A stretch of 64,000 nt of DNA from Pseudomonas vancouverensis (lineage in GTDB: Bacteria; Pseudomonadota; Gammaproteobacteria; Pseudomonadales; Pseudomonadaceae), in NCBI RefSeq assembly GCF_004348895.1, contig NZ_RRZK01000019.1, positions 179,628-243,627 of the forward strand, written 5' to 3'. Each line of letters begins with the position of its first letter. Within the stretch, counting starts at the first letter, position 1. Position numbers and translations under genes: made by a program. Shown here one piece after another: positions 46,267 through 55,707 of this stretch. The notes under the pieces were generated by a model that did no database searches, was not told where the DNA came from, and saw nothing but the letters and a program-made list of their open reading frames with translations.

Positions 46267-47396
46267 CAGCCCCTCTGTGCCAGTTCGGTAACTTGTGGCA
46301 AATGCCAGAACGCATCACTGACCGCACGGTCGCTGAAACACTCACGCAAACGATCGAGCATCAGCTCGGCACATTGGTGGCGCTGCTGCTCATCCATGGC
46401 TGCCAGGTGTTGCAGACCTTGCGCCAAGTGAACGGCATCGCCCAACGGGAACAGGATCCCTACGCCCTCGACCACTTCCTTCGCTCCGCCACAGGCCGTA
46501 GCCAGCAACGGCAGGCCAGCTGCCATCGCTTCAAGCAGCACCATGCCGAACGGCTCATGGTCCGAGCTCAGGGCGAACACATCGAAGGCTCTGAAATAGT
46601 TGCGCGCATCCGGCACCTGGCCGAGAAACAACACGCGATCACCAATGCCCAGTTCACGAGCCTGCGACTTGAGTTTCTCTTCAAGGCGCCCGGAACCGAG
46701 GATGACCAACTGACTACTGGCCGGCAGACCCGGCAACGCTTGGGCAAACCCCTGCAGCAGCGTGGCTTGATCCTTGTCCGGATGCAGGCGTCCGACGTTG
46801 CCGACGATCCACGCATCCATCGCCAGCCCCAGGGTTTCCCGGGCTTCGCGCCTCGACACCTGAGCAGCCTTCAAGGCGTCCACATCGATCCGGTTGTACA
46901 GGGTCTGAATACGCGTTGCCGGCCATGTCGGCAGGCAGCTGCGCATGTCGTCACGCACCGCATCGGACACACCGATCAGGCTCAGACGCTTGCGGAAGAT
47001 ATTGGCGAAGAGTTTGCGACTGCCGCGTTTGTAATCATCAAACGCATGATGAACGCCAATCACCGGCAACGACGTACCGAGCAAGGCGATGTAGATAGGC
47101 TTGAAGCGATGGGCGATGCAGAAACTGAAGTTGCGTGAAGCAGCGATCTTGCGCAGATCGCTGATGGCACCCAGTTTCAAACCCCGAATGGCCTTGGAGC
47201 TGTACTCCATGAACAGCACTTCATCGCTGGCACAGGCGGCGGCGACCTGGCTATCGGCGGCCCCGGTGAGAAACACCGTGGTCACCCGATAGCCGGTGCC
47301 CGCAAACAGGCTGGCGTACTGCCGTGCGCAGTCCAGAAACGGCCCGTCATAGCCGTGGCAGAACTGCAGCACATGGCGTTCAGCCGAGCGTGTCAT
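46266..47396 (-). CDS. wapH: LPS core glycosyltransferase WapH
   Basis: GT4 glycosyltransferase of 376 residues. Donor-domain motifs are VGNVGRLHPDKDQATLL, LVILGSGRLEEKL, VLFLGQVPDARNYFRAFDVF and SSDHEPFGMVLLEAMAAGLPL. In P. aeruginosa WapH (PA5004) adds an outer-core glucose; synteny with mig-14 and the carbamoyltransferase gives the name. Its start lies inside the last 17 bp of the carbamoyltransferase gene. It is expected at the cytoplasmic face of the inner membrane. Confidence 0.85.
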   Translation of the reverse strand: MTRSAERHVLQFCHGYDGPFLDCARQYASLFAGTGYRVTTVFLTGAADSQVAAACASDEVLFMEYSSKAIRGLKLGAISDLRKIAASRNFSFCIAHRFKPIYIALLGTSLPVIGVHHAFDDYKRGSRKLFANIFRKRLSLIGVSDAVRDDMRSCLPTWPATRIQTLYNRIDVDALKAAQVSRREARETLGLAMDAWIVGNVGRLHPDKDQATLLQGFAQALPGLPASSQLVILGSGRLEEKLKSQARELGIGDRVLFLGQVPDARNYFRAFDVFALSSDHEPFGMVLLEAMAAGLPLLATACGGAKEVVEGVGILFPLGDAVHLAQGLQHLAAMDEQQRHQCAELMLDRLRECFSDRAVSDAFWHLPQVTELAQRG

Positions 47397-49137
47397 AGGC
47401 GTTCGCGCCCTCTTTGACCACCAGAATGTCTTCCATGATCAGGTACTGGAGGTCCGACCCGAAGAACATGTTCAACGCATCCGTTGGCGAGCAGATCATC
47501 GGCTCACCGCGACGGTTGAGCGAGGTGTTCAGCGATACGCCGTTACCGGTCAACACTTCCAGCGCTTTCATCATGTCGTAGTAGCGCGGGTTGTACTCAC
47601 GCTTGAGCACCTGGGCGCGGGACGTGCCGTCTTCGTGGACGACTTCAGGCACGCGGGTTTTCCACTCTTCCGCGACTTCAAAGGTGAAGGTCATGAACGG
47701 TGCCGGGTGATCGATCTTGATCATCTGTGGCGCAACGGTGTCGAGCATCGACGGGCAGAAAGGCCTCCAGCGCTCGCGGAACTTGATCTGGTGGTTGATA
47801 CGGTCAGCCACACCGGCCACGCTCGGGCAACCGATGATCGAGCGACCACCCAGTGCCCGCGGACCGAACTCCATGCGGCCCTGGAACCAGGCCACCGGGT
47901 TGCCGTCGACCATGATCCTGGCGATCTGCTCCGGCATGTTGTCGAGCTTGCGCCAGGTCGGCTTGTTCTCGTGACGGGCGCACGCGGCAATCACGTCTTC
48001 GTTGCTGTACGACGGGCCGAGGTAGACGTGCTCCATCTTCTCGACCGGTACACCACGGGCGTGGGACACATAGGCCGCAGCGCCGACCGCCGTGCCGGCG
48101 TCGCCGGAGGCAGGCTGTACGAACAGCTCCTTGACGTCGTCGCGAGCGATGATTTTCTGGTTGAGCTTGACGTTCAACGCACAGCCGCCGGCGTAGGCCA
48201 GCTTGCCGGTTTCCTTGAGCACGTCGCCCAGGTAATGGTCGATCATCTGCAACGCGATTTTTTCAAACAGTGCCTGAATGCTGGCCGCGTAGTGGATGTA
48301 AGGCTCGTCGGCGATATCGCCTTCGCGCTTCGGACCCAGCCACTCGATCAGCTTCGGCGAGAAGTAGTAACCCTTGCCTTTCTCTTTGTAGCGGCGCAGG
48401 CCGATCACGTTGGCGTAGTCGGTGTTGATCACCAACTCGCCGTTTTCGAACGAGGCCAGGCGCGAGAAATCGTATTTGCTGGCGTCGCCGTACGGCGCCA
48501 TGCCCATGACCTTGAATTCGCCGTCGAGCATGTCGAAACCGAGGAACTCGGTGATCGCGCCGTACAGGCCACCCAGGGAGTCCGGATCGAAGAACTCCTT
48601 GATCTTGTGGATCTTGCCGTTTTCGCCGTAGCCAAAGAAAGTCGTGGCGTACTCGCCCTTGCCGTCGATACCGAGGATCGCGGTTTTCTCTTTGAAACCG
48701 GAGCAGTGGTAAGCGCTGGAGGCGTGAGCCAGGTGGTGCTCGACCGGTTCGATCTTGATTTTCTTCGGATCGAAACCCAGTTGCTCCAGGCACCAGACGA
48801 TCTTGTTGCGATAGCGCTTGTAGCGACGGTTGCCCATCAGGATCGCATCGAGCGCGCGGTCCGGGGCGTACCAGTAACGCTTGGCGTACTGCCAGCGGGC
48901 TTTGCCGAACAGGCTGATCGGGGCGAACGGAATCGCGACCACGTCAACGTCGGATGGCTTGATGCCCGCTTGTTCCAGACAGAACTTCGCCGACTCGTAA
49001 GGCATGCGGTTCTTTGCATGTTTATCGCGTACGAAGCGCTCTTCTTCAGCCGCCGCGACCAGCTTGCCGTCGATGTACAGGGCTGCGGAAGGATCATGGC
49101 TAAGGGCGCCGGACAGGCCAAGAATCGTCAATGCCAC
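47380..49137 (-). CDS. O-carbamoyltransferase (NodU/TobZ family)
   Basis: A 585-residue enzyme starting at GTG. The N-terminal YrdC-like/Kae1 half has SHDPSAALYIDGKLVAAAEEER and the metal-binding VEHHLAHASSAY motif; the C-terminal half has ARIMVDGNPVAWFQGRMEFGPRALGGRSI and NTSLNRRGEPMICSP. These enzymes carbamoylate sugars using carbamoyl phosphate and ATP. Inner-core heptose of Pseudomonas LPS carries a 7-O-carbamoyl group, and the corresponding PAO1 gene (PA5005, called wapO in some papers) is thought to add it. It leads an operon with wapH, mig-14 and dnpA. Confidence 0.93.
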   Translation of the reverse strand: MALTILGLSGALSHDPSAALYIDGKLVAAAEEERFVRDKHAKNRMPYESAKFCLEQAGIKPSDVDVVAIPFAPISLFGKARWQYAKRYWYAPDRALDAILMGNRRYKRYRNKIVWCLEQLGFDPKKIKIEPVEHHLAHASSAYHCSGFKEKTAILGIDGKGEYATTFFGYGENGKIHKIKEFFDPDSLGGLYGAITEFLGFDMLDGEFKVMGMAPYGDASKYDFSRLASFENGELVINTDYANVIGLRRYKEKGKGYYFSPKLIEWLGPKREGDIADEPYIHYAASIQALFEKIALQMIDHYLGDVLKETGKLAYAGGCALNVKLNQKIIARDDVKELFVQPASGDAGTAVGAAAYVSHARGVPVEKMEHVYLGPSYSNEDVIAACARHENKPTWRKLDNMPEQIARIMVDGNPVAWFQGRMEFGPRALGGRSIIGCPSVAGVADRINHQIKFRERWRPFCPSMLDTVAPQMIKIDHPAPFMTFTFEVAEEWKTRVPEVVHEDGTSRAQVLKREYNPRYYDMMKALEVLTGNGVSLNTSLNRRGEPMICSPTDALNMFFGSDLQYLIMEDILVVKEGANAYDTLG

Positions 49138-49230
49138 AGGGGTCTAGCCTCTTTAGTCTGCATGCAGGCGCTGTAAGCGCCTCAAAAATGATGTGCCTTC
49201 TCAAGGAGCGAGAGACAGCTAAAGGGCGGG

Positions 49231-49236
49231 ATTATA
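49231..49236 (-). promoter_or_regulatory. -10 box of the carbamoyltransferase operon
   Basis: A perfect TATAAT on the minus strand about 95 bp before the GTG start. No good -35 at 17 bp is visible (TTGCCG occurs, but too close at 12 bp). A 6-bp hairpin AGGCGC-N5-GCGCCT (49166-49182) lies in the leader. Confidence 0.45.
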
Positions 49237-49302
49237 GCGTAAAAGCAGCGGCAAGCCTCTAGCGGCAACGACCAGGCAGCGCATGAGGCCGCTCAGATTG
49301 TT

Positions 49303-49638
49303 TCAGCCGCGCGATGGTCGCCAATAAACAGGAATGTTGCCGTCCACGGTTTGCCGGTAAATCGTGTACGGCAGGACCATGGTGTCGAGCGTGCCAGAGA
49401 GCGCGAGATCCAGAAGGACGAGGGGCACGAGAACGCCCGTGGGATCAGGTGGCGCGTTCAAGACGCAGAAGTCGAAAGCCAGGCCGCTGTAGATGCGGGG
49501 AATGCTCTGACAATAGGTTTTTTGCCGACGCAGGCTTTGCGCCGCCTCGGCATCATCCTGCAAGACCGTCGAGACAGTCCCGCATCCGGCCATGGCCAGT
49601 GATAAAGCACCTGATGAAACCGCCATCTTGATCGACAA
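49303..49638 (-). CDS. YceK/YidQ-like lipoprotein (DUF1375)
   Basis: A small predicted lipoprotein of 111 residues. A short signal ends SLAMAGC, then GTVSTVLQDD, and the family's pattern RIYSGLAFDFCVL, then a hydrophobic LVLLDLALSGTLDTMVLPYTIYRQ. I place the start at TTG (MSIKMAVSSGAL) because GGAGGG lies 6 nt upstream; the ATG four codons in is an alternative. The frame stays open 30 codons further upstream. It sits within the LPS cluster but is not obviously part of it. The role of this family is unknown. Confidence 0.75.
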   Translation of the reverse strand: MSIKMAVSSGALSLAMAGCGTVSTVLQDDAEAAQSLRRQKTYCQSIPRIYSGLAFDFCVLNAPPDPTGVLVPLVLLDLALSGTLDTMVLPYTIYRQTVDGNIPVYWRPSRG

Positions 49639-49783
49639 AGTCTGCCCTCCGAAAACGTCAGGCAAACTAGCATCGCGGTGGTTGGCACCACAGTTCATGG
49701 CTTCCCAAGACTGCGTAGGACGATTCACAGAGACCTGTCACCCATATCAGCGGCAAGCCTGCTCCTGTGGGAACGAGCCCGAT

Positions 49784-51235
49784 TCAGCCCGCGCCGGAGA
49801 TATCCCTGGGCAACCGCTGATCAATCACCTGATACAGCGCACTACTCTCAGGCCAATTGCGCATGAACCGCGCCCGATCCCGGGCATAGGCCGGCGCAAA
49901 ACTGCTCGCGGAACCGTGCTGACACATCGAATCGAGATCGATCAACGCCCAGCGATCCTCCTGCCAAAACAGGTTATGCCCCTTGAAGTCGCCATGACTG
50001 ATGCGTTCGCGAATCAACTCGGCAAACAGATGGTCAAGTGCCGCCAACTCGGCCTCCGGCGCATTGCCGCTCTCAACGTAGGGCGAGAAACGCTCAATGA
50101 TGTCCGGCCCCGGCAGATATTCGGTGACCAGATAGGCTCGGCTGCGCAGCCACAGGAAACGCTTTTCCAGCAACGCCAGCGGTTTCGGCGTGGCAATCCC
50201 GAGGAACGCCAGCCGATTGCCTTCACGCCAGGAATGCCAAGCGCGGCTCGGGCGCCAGAAGCGCTTGAGCCAATGGGCAAATCCCTTGATGTTGTAGCGT
50301 TTGATCACCAACGTGCGGCCATTGACATCGACCTTGCCGACACTGGCCGCACCGCCAGTTTTGTATAGATGCCCTTGATCGAGCAAGGCGTCGGCCTGTT
50401 CCAGCACCGGCAACATGGCAGTTTCTTCCTCGCGGCGAATCGCGCGCAAACCGAATGCCCCGCGCTGCACGCTGAACAACGAGCACTCGCGGCCGGCCTT
50501 GATCAGAAAGTCCTTGAGTCGCCAGCTACGCACCTTGTCGATCTGCTTTTGCAGCGCCTCCATGGGCAAGGCGTGTTCGCCATTACTGAGCAGGTAGTAG
50601 ACCAGCAACTCTTCGGTAAACGGCTCCAGCGACTTGGGCAACTGGGCGAAAAACACCCCGAGGTTTTCCAGGACTTTCTGTCGCGACAGAGGCTGGCCCG
50701 GGGTTTCACTGCGAATGCCGGCACCATCGATCAGGTACAAACGACCGCGCTGACGCAGCAGGTTGTCCAGGTGCAGATCTTCCTGCCACAACCCCCTGCG
50801 GTGCATCTGACCAATGGCGCCCAAGGCCTCGGCCAAAACGGCGCCCTGGCCGTCAGACAGCACCGGCTGTTGTTCAACTCGCTTCCAGATGTCACCGAGA
50901 CTTTCGGCACTTTCCAGAAACTCGAACAACAACCAGCCACCCTCGCCGTCCTTGAGGCCATCAGCCAACAGCTGCGGCGTGGTCAGACCTTGCGCGGCGA
51001 GCAGGCGCACGCCGTCCAGCTCACGCTGAAAGTGCCGCGCCGCCTTGCTGCCGACCAGCAGCTTGGCCAGCACTGGCCGGCCGCGCCAGACCCCGGCGCC
51101 GACATACCGCTGCCCCGGCAACACCCGCAACAGGGTCAACAACTGCAAGTCGGCAGGACCGGCAGCATCGGCCAGCGAAATGCTCAGCGGCAAGACCGGG
51201 CTGCGCCCGGCACTCTTTAATTCGGACAAGCGCAT
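49784..51235 (-). CDS. double-kinase LPS core protein (InaA/RIO-like fold)
   Basis: A 483-residue cytoplasmic protein with two kinase-like halves. In the N-terminal half K58 (VLAKLL) and the loop LWQEDLHLDN (D153, N158) with LIDGAG are visible. In the C-terminal half K312 (VIKRYN), the full loop ISHGDFKGHN (D416, N421) and ALIDLDS are visible. Both halves keep the catalytic Asp and Asn. Orthologue by position: PA5006. It presumably phosphorylates inner-core heptose or assists WaaP and WapP. The ATG overlaps the wapQ stop by one base (TGATG). I excluded a TTG one codon upstream. Confidence 0.8.
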   Translation of the reverse strand: MRLSELKSAGRSPVLPLSISLADAAGPADLQLLTLLRVLPGQRYVGAGVWRGRPVLAKLLVGSKAARHFQRELDGVRLLAAQGLTTPQLLADGLKDGEGGWLLFEFLESAESLGDIWKRVEQQPVLSDGQGAVLAEALGAIGQMHRRGLWQEDLHLDNLLRQRGRLYLIDGAGIRSETPGQPLSRQKVLENLGVFFAQLPKSLEPFTEELLVYYLLSNGEHALPMEALQKQIDKVRSWRLKDFLIKAGRECSLFSVQRGAFGLRAIRREEETAMLPVLEQADALLDQGHLYKTGGAASVGKVDVNGRTLVIKRYNIKGFAHWLKRFWRPSRAWHSWREGNRLAFLGIATPKPLALLEKRFLWLRSRAYLVTEYLPGPDIIERFSPYVESGNAPEAELAALDHLFAELIRERISHGDFKGHNLFWQEDRWALIDLDSMCQHGSASSFAPAYARDRARFMRNWPESSALYQVIDQRLPRDISGAG

Positions 51236-51987
51236 CAACGCACTCCCTTGTGACTGCGTCGCGCCGTCAAGCGCCGCAGCCAGCTATCAATCAAGGTGCT
51301 GTCCAGCGGCTGATCCAGATACGCGGCCAACAACTCACGCAACTGCGCCTCGTCCCACTCCGGTGCACGACGCATCAACGGCTCCAGGTCCTTGACCCGA
51401 TCACGCAGGCCGAACAACAAAGGTCGGGTTTTTTCCAGGTCGATCAGTTGCCCTTCGTAACCGCTACCGCTGGCCCGCAGAAAAATATGCTTGGGGTAAA
51501 AACAGCCATGCACCTGCCGCGCCGCGTGCAGCTGGCGAGCCAGTACGCCGCAGGCCTTGAGGATTTCCGACTGCTGCACTGCGCTCAACTCCGACCAGCG
51601 CTGCAGCAGTGAATCAAGATCATCCCAACCGTCCAAAGCACGGGTCAGCAGGATCGCCCTGACTTCGCCATCGACCTTGCGCTCACCGTAGAACGCCGCC
51701 TGCAAGGCAGGAATGCCCAGCTGTTGATAACGGGAAATATTGCGAAATTCGTGGGCAAAACTTGGCTCGCCAAACGGCGCGCGCAAGGTGCGGGTCAGGT
51801 AATTGCTCTGGCGCTTGAGGTAAAAACCACGGCCTTCCAGGTCCAGGCGGAACACGCTGCTCCAACCACCGCGGCCAGTGTTTGGTTCATCCACCGCTTC
51901 AAGCTGCTTGGCCCACAGGGCATCGAATGTGCCGAGCCCGTGGCGCTCAAGCAGCGCGCGGTCTTCAGCAGCCAGAAAATCATTCAT
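51235..51987 (-). CDS. wapQ: InaA-family LPS kinase-fold protein WapQ
   Basis: A 250-residue protein of the InaA/WaaP kinase fold. It has GGWSSVFRLDLEGRGFYLKRQ (the lysine is in the YLKRQ strand, about K58) and the loop QVHGCFYPKHIFL (159-170), where HRDCYICHFL stands in WaaP; the catalytic Asp position is C162. The metal Asp in LIDLEKTRP is present. The name follows the order waaG-waaP-wapP-wapQ of PAO1. Catalytic competence is uncertain. It overlaps both neighbours by 4 and 1 nt. Confidence 0.8.
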   Translation of the reverse strand: MNDFLAAEDRALLERHGLGTFDALWAKQLEAVDEPNTGRGGWSSVFRLDLEGRGFYLKRQSNYLTRTLRAPFGEPSFAHEFRNISRYQQLGIPALQAAFYGERKVDGEVRAILLTRALDGWDDLDSLLQRWSELSAVQQSEILKACGVLARQLHAARQVHGCFYPKHIFLRASGSGYEGQLIDLEKTRPLLFGLRDRVKDLEPLMRRAPEWDEAQLRELLAAYLDQPLDSTLIDSWLRRLTARRSHKGVR

Positions 51988-52718
51988 TCGCGTCCCTCGA
52001 AAAATCTCACCACATGCCGGATACGCTTCTTGTCAGCCGCGTTGAGCCGGTTCCGTTGGCGGTATTGCAGGTAAAAGCGCAAGCGCTGGGTGGCCGAAAG
52101 CTGGTACTTGGCAACTTTGTCCAGGCAGGCCAGGTCTTTGGTGATGCGGTACTTCAGCCAGAAACCGCGCCAGAAATCACCGTTGGGGCAATCGATCAGG
52201 AACAGTCGTGCTTCATCATCGATCAGCAGGTTGCGCCACTTCAAATCGTTGTGGGTAAAGCGGTGGTCATGCATGGTCCGGGTGTACCGGGCCAGTTGAC
52301 GGCTGACAGTGTCGACCCAGACGCGATCCGCCAGTTTCGCATCGTGCCGTTCAGCCAACGCAGACAAGTCTTCGGTGTGCGGCAGCTCTCGGGTAATCAT
52401 CGCCCCGCGATCGTACGCCGCGCCACGCCGCTCCAGGCCCCAGGCCACCACTTCGGCGGTGGGAATGCCCCACTTGGCGAACCGCTTGAGGTTCTGCCAC
52501 TCCATCTTCACCCGGGGCTTGCCCAGATAACGACGCAGGCCCTTGCCGGCGCCGACGTAACGTTTGACGTAGTAGTTCACGCCATTGCGCTGCACACGGA
52601 TGACTTCCGACAGCGGATCGCGGGTAAGACGCTCTCCTTGCAGGGCAAACACTGCTTCAAGACTGCCGAAATCCTCTGCCAGGTTGCTGTAAGCCGGTTC
52701 CAGTTTCCAACCCGACAT
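51984..52718 (-). CDS. wapP: LPS core kinase WapP
   Basis: A 244-residue kinase with the nucleotide lysine in YYVKRYVGAG, a canonical catalytic loop FTHNDLKWRNLL and the metal Asp in LFLIDCPNGDFW. P. aeruginosa WapP (PA5008) is a heptose kinase working with WaaP. It is translationally coupled: its ATG shares a base with the waaP stop (TGATG), and its stop overlaps wapQ (ATGA). Cytoplasmic, acting on nascent inner core. Confidence 0.88.
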   Translation of the reverse strand: MSGWKLEPAYSNLAEDFGSLEAVFALQGERLTRDPLSEVIRVQRNGVNYYVKRYVGAGKGLRRYLGKPRVKMEWQNLKRFAKWGIPTAEVVAWGLERRGAAYDRGAMITRELPHTEDLSALAERHDAKLADRVWVDTVSRQLARYTRTMHDHRFTHNDLKWRNLLIDDEARLFLIDCPNGDFWRGFWLKYRITKDLACLDKVAKYQLSATQRLRFYLQYRQRNRLNAADKKRIRHVVRFFEGRE

Positions 52719-53524
52719 CAGAGCGCGTCCCCGTAACGCTGCTTGCGCTCGTAGAGCTTGTTGGCCTTGCCCTCCAGCCAGCTCAACAACGCCGCCTCTT
52801 CGCTGAGGATCTGCCGCAGCGGTTGCTGGAAGTAGCCCTTGAGAAAACGCAATTTGTCGCGACGGGTCAGGCCGATGTCGAGGGCGGAAAAATACAGGGC
52901 TGCCAGGTCCTTGTTGCGCCAGCGTCGGGTGATCTGCGGACGGGTCTGGGCACGGTGCAGGTCGATCACCGAGAGCTTGAAATCTTCGGGTGTCACCGGC
53001 TTGTCGGTGTGCAACAGGAAATGGCAGATGTAGCAGTCGCGATGATTGACCCCGGCGCGGTGCATCATGCCGGTCATGCGTGCGACTTCGGCGATCAGTG
53101 CCCGCTTGAGCTTTGGTTCCGGCGGCTGTTTGATCCAGTTGATGCTGAAGTCTTCCAGGCTGACGGTCGGGGCCAGTTCTTCAGTGACGATAAACGAATG
53201 CTGGTCGGCCGGGTTGCTGCCCTTTTCGCCATAGGCAACCGCAGTCATGGTCGGCACGCCGACTTCCTGCAGGCGCTGAATGGCTTTCCATTCCTGGCCT
53301 GCACCGAGCACCGGCAGCTTGGCGGTGAGCAGGTTCTTGAAGATCTCACCCCAGCCGATGCCACGGTGAATCTTCACGAAAAACCCGTTGCCGTTCACTT
53401 CGGTGCGCAGGGTACGGCGCGCTTCAAGCTCGCGGTACACCTCGCCCTGCAAGCCTTCGACTTCGGCGAACGGGTCGCGTCCGGCCCAAAGGCTCTTGAA
53501 CGGTTCAGCCAGCATCAACTTCAT
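52718..53524 (-). CDS. waaP: LPS heptose I kinase WaaP
   Basis: Phosphorylates O4 of heptose I in the inner core, a modification essential for outer-membrane integrity in P. aeruginosa. The protein has 268 residues. K69 (in NLLTAKL) and D163 (in VNHRDCYICHFLL) are at the same numbers as the residues reported essential in P. aeruginosa WaaP. The ATG overlaps the waaG stop by 4 nt (ATGA). Confidence 0.95.
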   Translation of the reverse strand: MKLMLAEPFKSLWAGRDPFAEVEGLQGEVYRELEARRTLRTEVNGNGFFVKIHRGIGWGEIFKNLLTAKLPVLGAGQEWKAIQRLQEVGVPTMTAVAYGEKGSNPADQHSFIVTEELAPTVSLEDFSINWIKQPPEPKLKRALIAEVARMTGMMHRAGVNHRDCYICHFLLHTDKPVTPEDFKLSVIDLHRAQTRPQITRRWRNKDLAALYFSALDIGLTRRDKLRFLKGYFQQPLRQILSEEAALLSWLEGKANKLYERKQRYGDAL

Positions 53525-54645
53525 TTAGCGTGCTCCGCCAGAATCACATCCGCCGCGTGCTGCGGCATGCTGTAGAGGTCGGCCGTTTCGGCGTAGGCCA
53601 GACCGTTGCGGCTCCAGGCCGCCCGTGCTTGAGCGTCGTTCAACATGCCGGTCAGGTACTGGGTCAGTTGCGCCTGATCGAAAGGCTCGTCCAGTACCAG
53701 GCCGGCATCGGCCTCGGCAATGTAATGGGCGTACCCGCACACCGCGCTGACCAGCACCGGCAGGCCAGCTACCAAGGCTTCGAGCAGCACGGTACCGGTG
53801 TTTTCGTTGTACGCCGGGTGAATCAGCAGGTCGGCGCCCAACAGGAATCGCGGAATATCGCTGCGCCCTTTGAGGAAGGTCACGTTGTCGCCCAGCCCCA
53901 GTGTTGCACTCTGCATCTGGAATAACTTGGGGTCATCCTGGCCAATTACAAACAGCCGTGTGCGCTTCTTCAGTTCGGCGGGCAATGCGGCCAGCGCCTT
54001 GAGGCTGCGATCCACACCCTTGGTCTTGAAGCCGGAACCGATCTGCACCAGCAGCAGGTCATCGTCCTTCAGGTTGAATTCGGCGCGAAACCCGGCACGA
54101 ATCTCGTCCGCATTCCCAGGGCGACGGCGATCCTGGGCGATGCCCGGCGGCAGCAGGTGGAAACGCTCCAGCGGCGTGTCGTAATGCTTGATGAACAGTG
54201 GTTGCTGGACCTCGGAAATCATCAGCACTTCGGTCTTGGCGTCCTTGGCGAACACCGCACGCTCGTATTCGGCGAAGTGGCGATAGCGGCCCCAGCGTCG
54301 GTACAGAGAGTTACGCAGGTTCTGCGCCTTGTCTTCAAAACAGCCGTCGGCGGCGTAGTAAACATCCAGACCGGGCATCTTGTTGAAACCGATCAGACGA
54401 TCGACCGGACGCTTGGCCAGGTCCGCTTCCATCCATTCGCTGAGTTTCTCGTTACGCCGGTGATTGAAGAACGCTTTCACCGGTGCCACCAGCACCTCAA
54501 AACCCGGCGGCACATCGCCCTCCCAGATCAGCGTGTAGACACGAATCTGATGGCCGCGCTTCTGGCACTCCAGGGCGATGCGCATGAAATCGCGCTGCAA
54601 GCCACCAAAGGGAAAGTACTTGTACAAGACAAAAGCCAATTGCAT
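53521..54645 (-). CDS. waaG: LPS core glycosyltransferase WaaG
   Basis: GT4 enzyme of 374 residues adding the first outer-core sugar (HexNAc in pseudomonads) to heptose II. The N-terminal membrane-association region is QLAFVLYKYFPFGGLQRDFM. The donor domain has LVQIGSGFKTKGVDRSLKAL, VTFLKGRSDIPRFLLGADLLIHPAYNE and NTGTVLLEALVAGLPVLVS. It overlaps waaC by one base and waaP by four. Confidence 0.95.
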   Translation of the reverse strand: MQLAFVLYKYFPFGGLQRDFMRIALECQKRGHQIRVYTLIWEGDVPPGFEVLVAPVKAFFNHRRNEKLSEWMEADLAKRPVDRLIGFNKMPGLDVYYAADGCFEDKAQNLRNSLYRRWGRYRHFAEYERAVFAKDAKTEVLMISEVQQPLFIKHYDTPLERFHLLPPGIAQDRRRPGNADEIRAGFRAEFNLKDDDLLLVQIGSGFKTKGVDRSLKALAALPAELKKRTRLFVIGQDDPKLFQMQSATLGLGDNVTFLKGRSDIPRFLLGADLLIHPAYNENTGTVLLEALVAGLPVLVSAVCGYAHYIAEADAGLVLDEPFDQAQLTQYLTGMLNDAQARAAWSRNGLAYAETADLYSMPQHAADVILAEHAK

Positions 54646-55706
54646 CAGCGCAGCTCCTCAGCCAGTAACAACGTGCTCAGTCGGCTCGCGACACGCTCGG
54701 GATTCAGACGCGTGAAGCACAAAGGCCACTCGCGTTTCAGGTCAAACTGACGTACGTCGTCGGCCGTCGGCTGATAAGTGCATTTCTTTTGCAGGCACGG
54801 CGCGCAGGGGAAATCGCTGGCCAGGTGAATCTGCACCTTGCCATAGGCGCCGGTCAGGCCCGGGTTGGTCGGACCGAACAGCGACAGCGTCGGCACATCC
54901 AGCGCAGCCGCCAGATGACCGAGGCCGGTGTCCACCGCCACGCAGGCTTGCGCGCCGGCCAGCACTTTGCCGACGCCGGCCAGGTTGAGTTTCGGCAGCA
55001 CTTCGGCGTGCTTGAAACCGGCGGCGATACGCTCGGCCCGGGCTTTTTCCTGAGCATTGCCCCAAGGCAGTTTCACGCCCACCCCCAGGTAGCCGACTCG
55101 CTCGGTCAGCTCGCGCCAATAGGCTTCCGGCCAGTGCTTGGTGTCCCAGGTTGTGCCATGCAAAAACAGCACGTACGGGTTCTTGCGCGGCAACTCGACC
55201 AAGCGCTCGACACTCAGGCCGTAATCGCCCAGGCCCTTGGGCAAGTCGTAGCCCAGGGCGATGGCGAACAACTGGCGTACTCGCTCCACAGCGTGCTGGC
55301 CGCGGGCAACTGCCAGGCGTCGATTGTAAAAACGCGAAGCCATCGGTTCCCGAGCCGAGCCTTTGTCGAGTCCGGCCACCGGCGCTTTGACGTATCGGGT
55401 CAGCCAGGCACTTTTCAGCAAGCCCTGGGCGTCAATGACCAGATCGTATTTCGTCGCGCGAACGCTTTGCTTGAAGCGCTTCCATTCACCGCTCTTGATG
55501 GTCTGCCAGATGCTTTTCCGCCAGCGACGGATCGCCACCGGAATCACCTTGCCCACCGCCGGGTGCCAGGTCGGAATCTCGGCGAAGCCTTCTTCCACCA
55601 CCCAGTCGAATTTGATGCCGGGAATCGCCCGCGCCGCGTCGGTCAGCGCTGGCAACGCATGAATCACGTCGCCCAGCGAAGAAGTCTTGATCAGCAGAAC
55701 CCGCAA
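54645..55706 (-). CDS. waaC: LPS heptosyltransferase I WaaC
   Basis: GT9 enzyme of 353 residues transferring the first L,D-heptose to Kdo. Motifs are VLLIKTSSLGDVIHALPAL at the N terminus and AVDTGLGHLAAALDVPTLSLFGPTNP in the donor site. The start is TTG, 1 nt after the waaF stop, with a GAGG ribosome site in the end of waaF. There is no alternative ATG before the conserved motif. Confidence 0.95.
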   Translation of the reverse strand: MRVLLIKTSSLGDVIHALPALTDAARAIPGIKFDWVVEEGFAEIPTWHPAVGKVIPVAIRRWRKSIWQTIKSGEWKRFKQSVRATKYDLVIDAQGLLKSAWLTRYVKAPVAGLDKGSAREPMASRFYNRRLAVARGQHAVERVRQLFAIALGYDLPKGLGDYGLSVERLVELPRKNPYVLFLHGTTWDTKHWPEAYWRELTERVGYLGVGVKLPWGNAQEKARAERIAAGFKHAEVLPKLNLAGVGKVLAGAQACVAVDTGLGHLAAALDVPTLSLFGPTNPGLTGAYGKVQIHLASDFPCAPCLQKKCTYQPTADDVRQFDLKREWPLCFTRLNPERVASRLSTLLLAEELR

Positions 55707-55707
55707 A

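Noticed and set aside
49249..49254. TTGCCG as -35 box for the carbamoyltransferase promoter
   Set aside because: Only 12 bp from the TATAAT, too short for sigma70.
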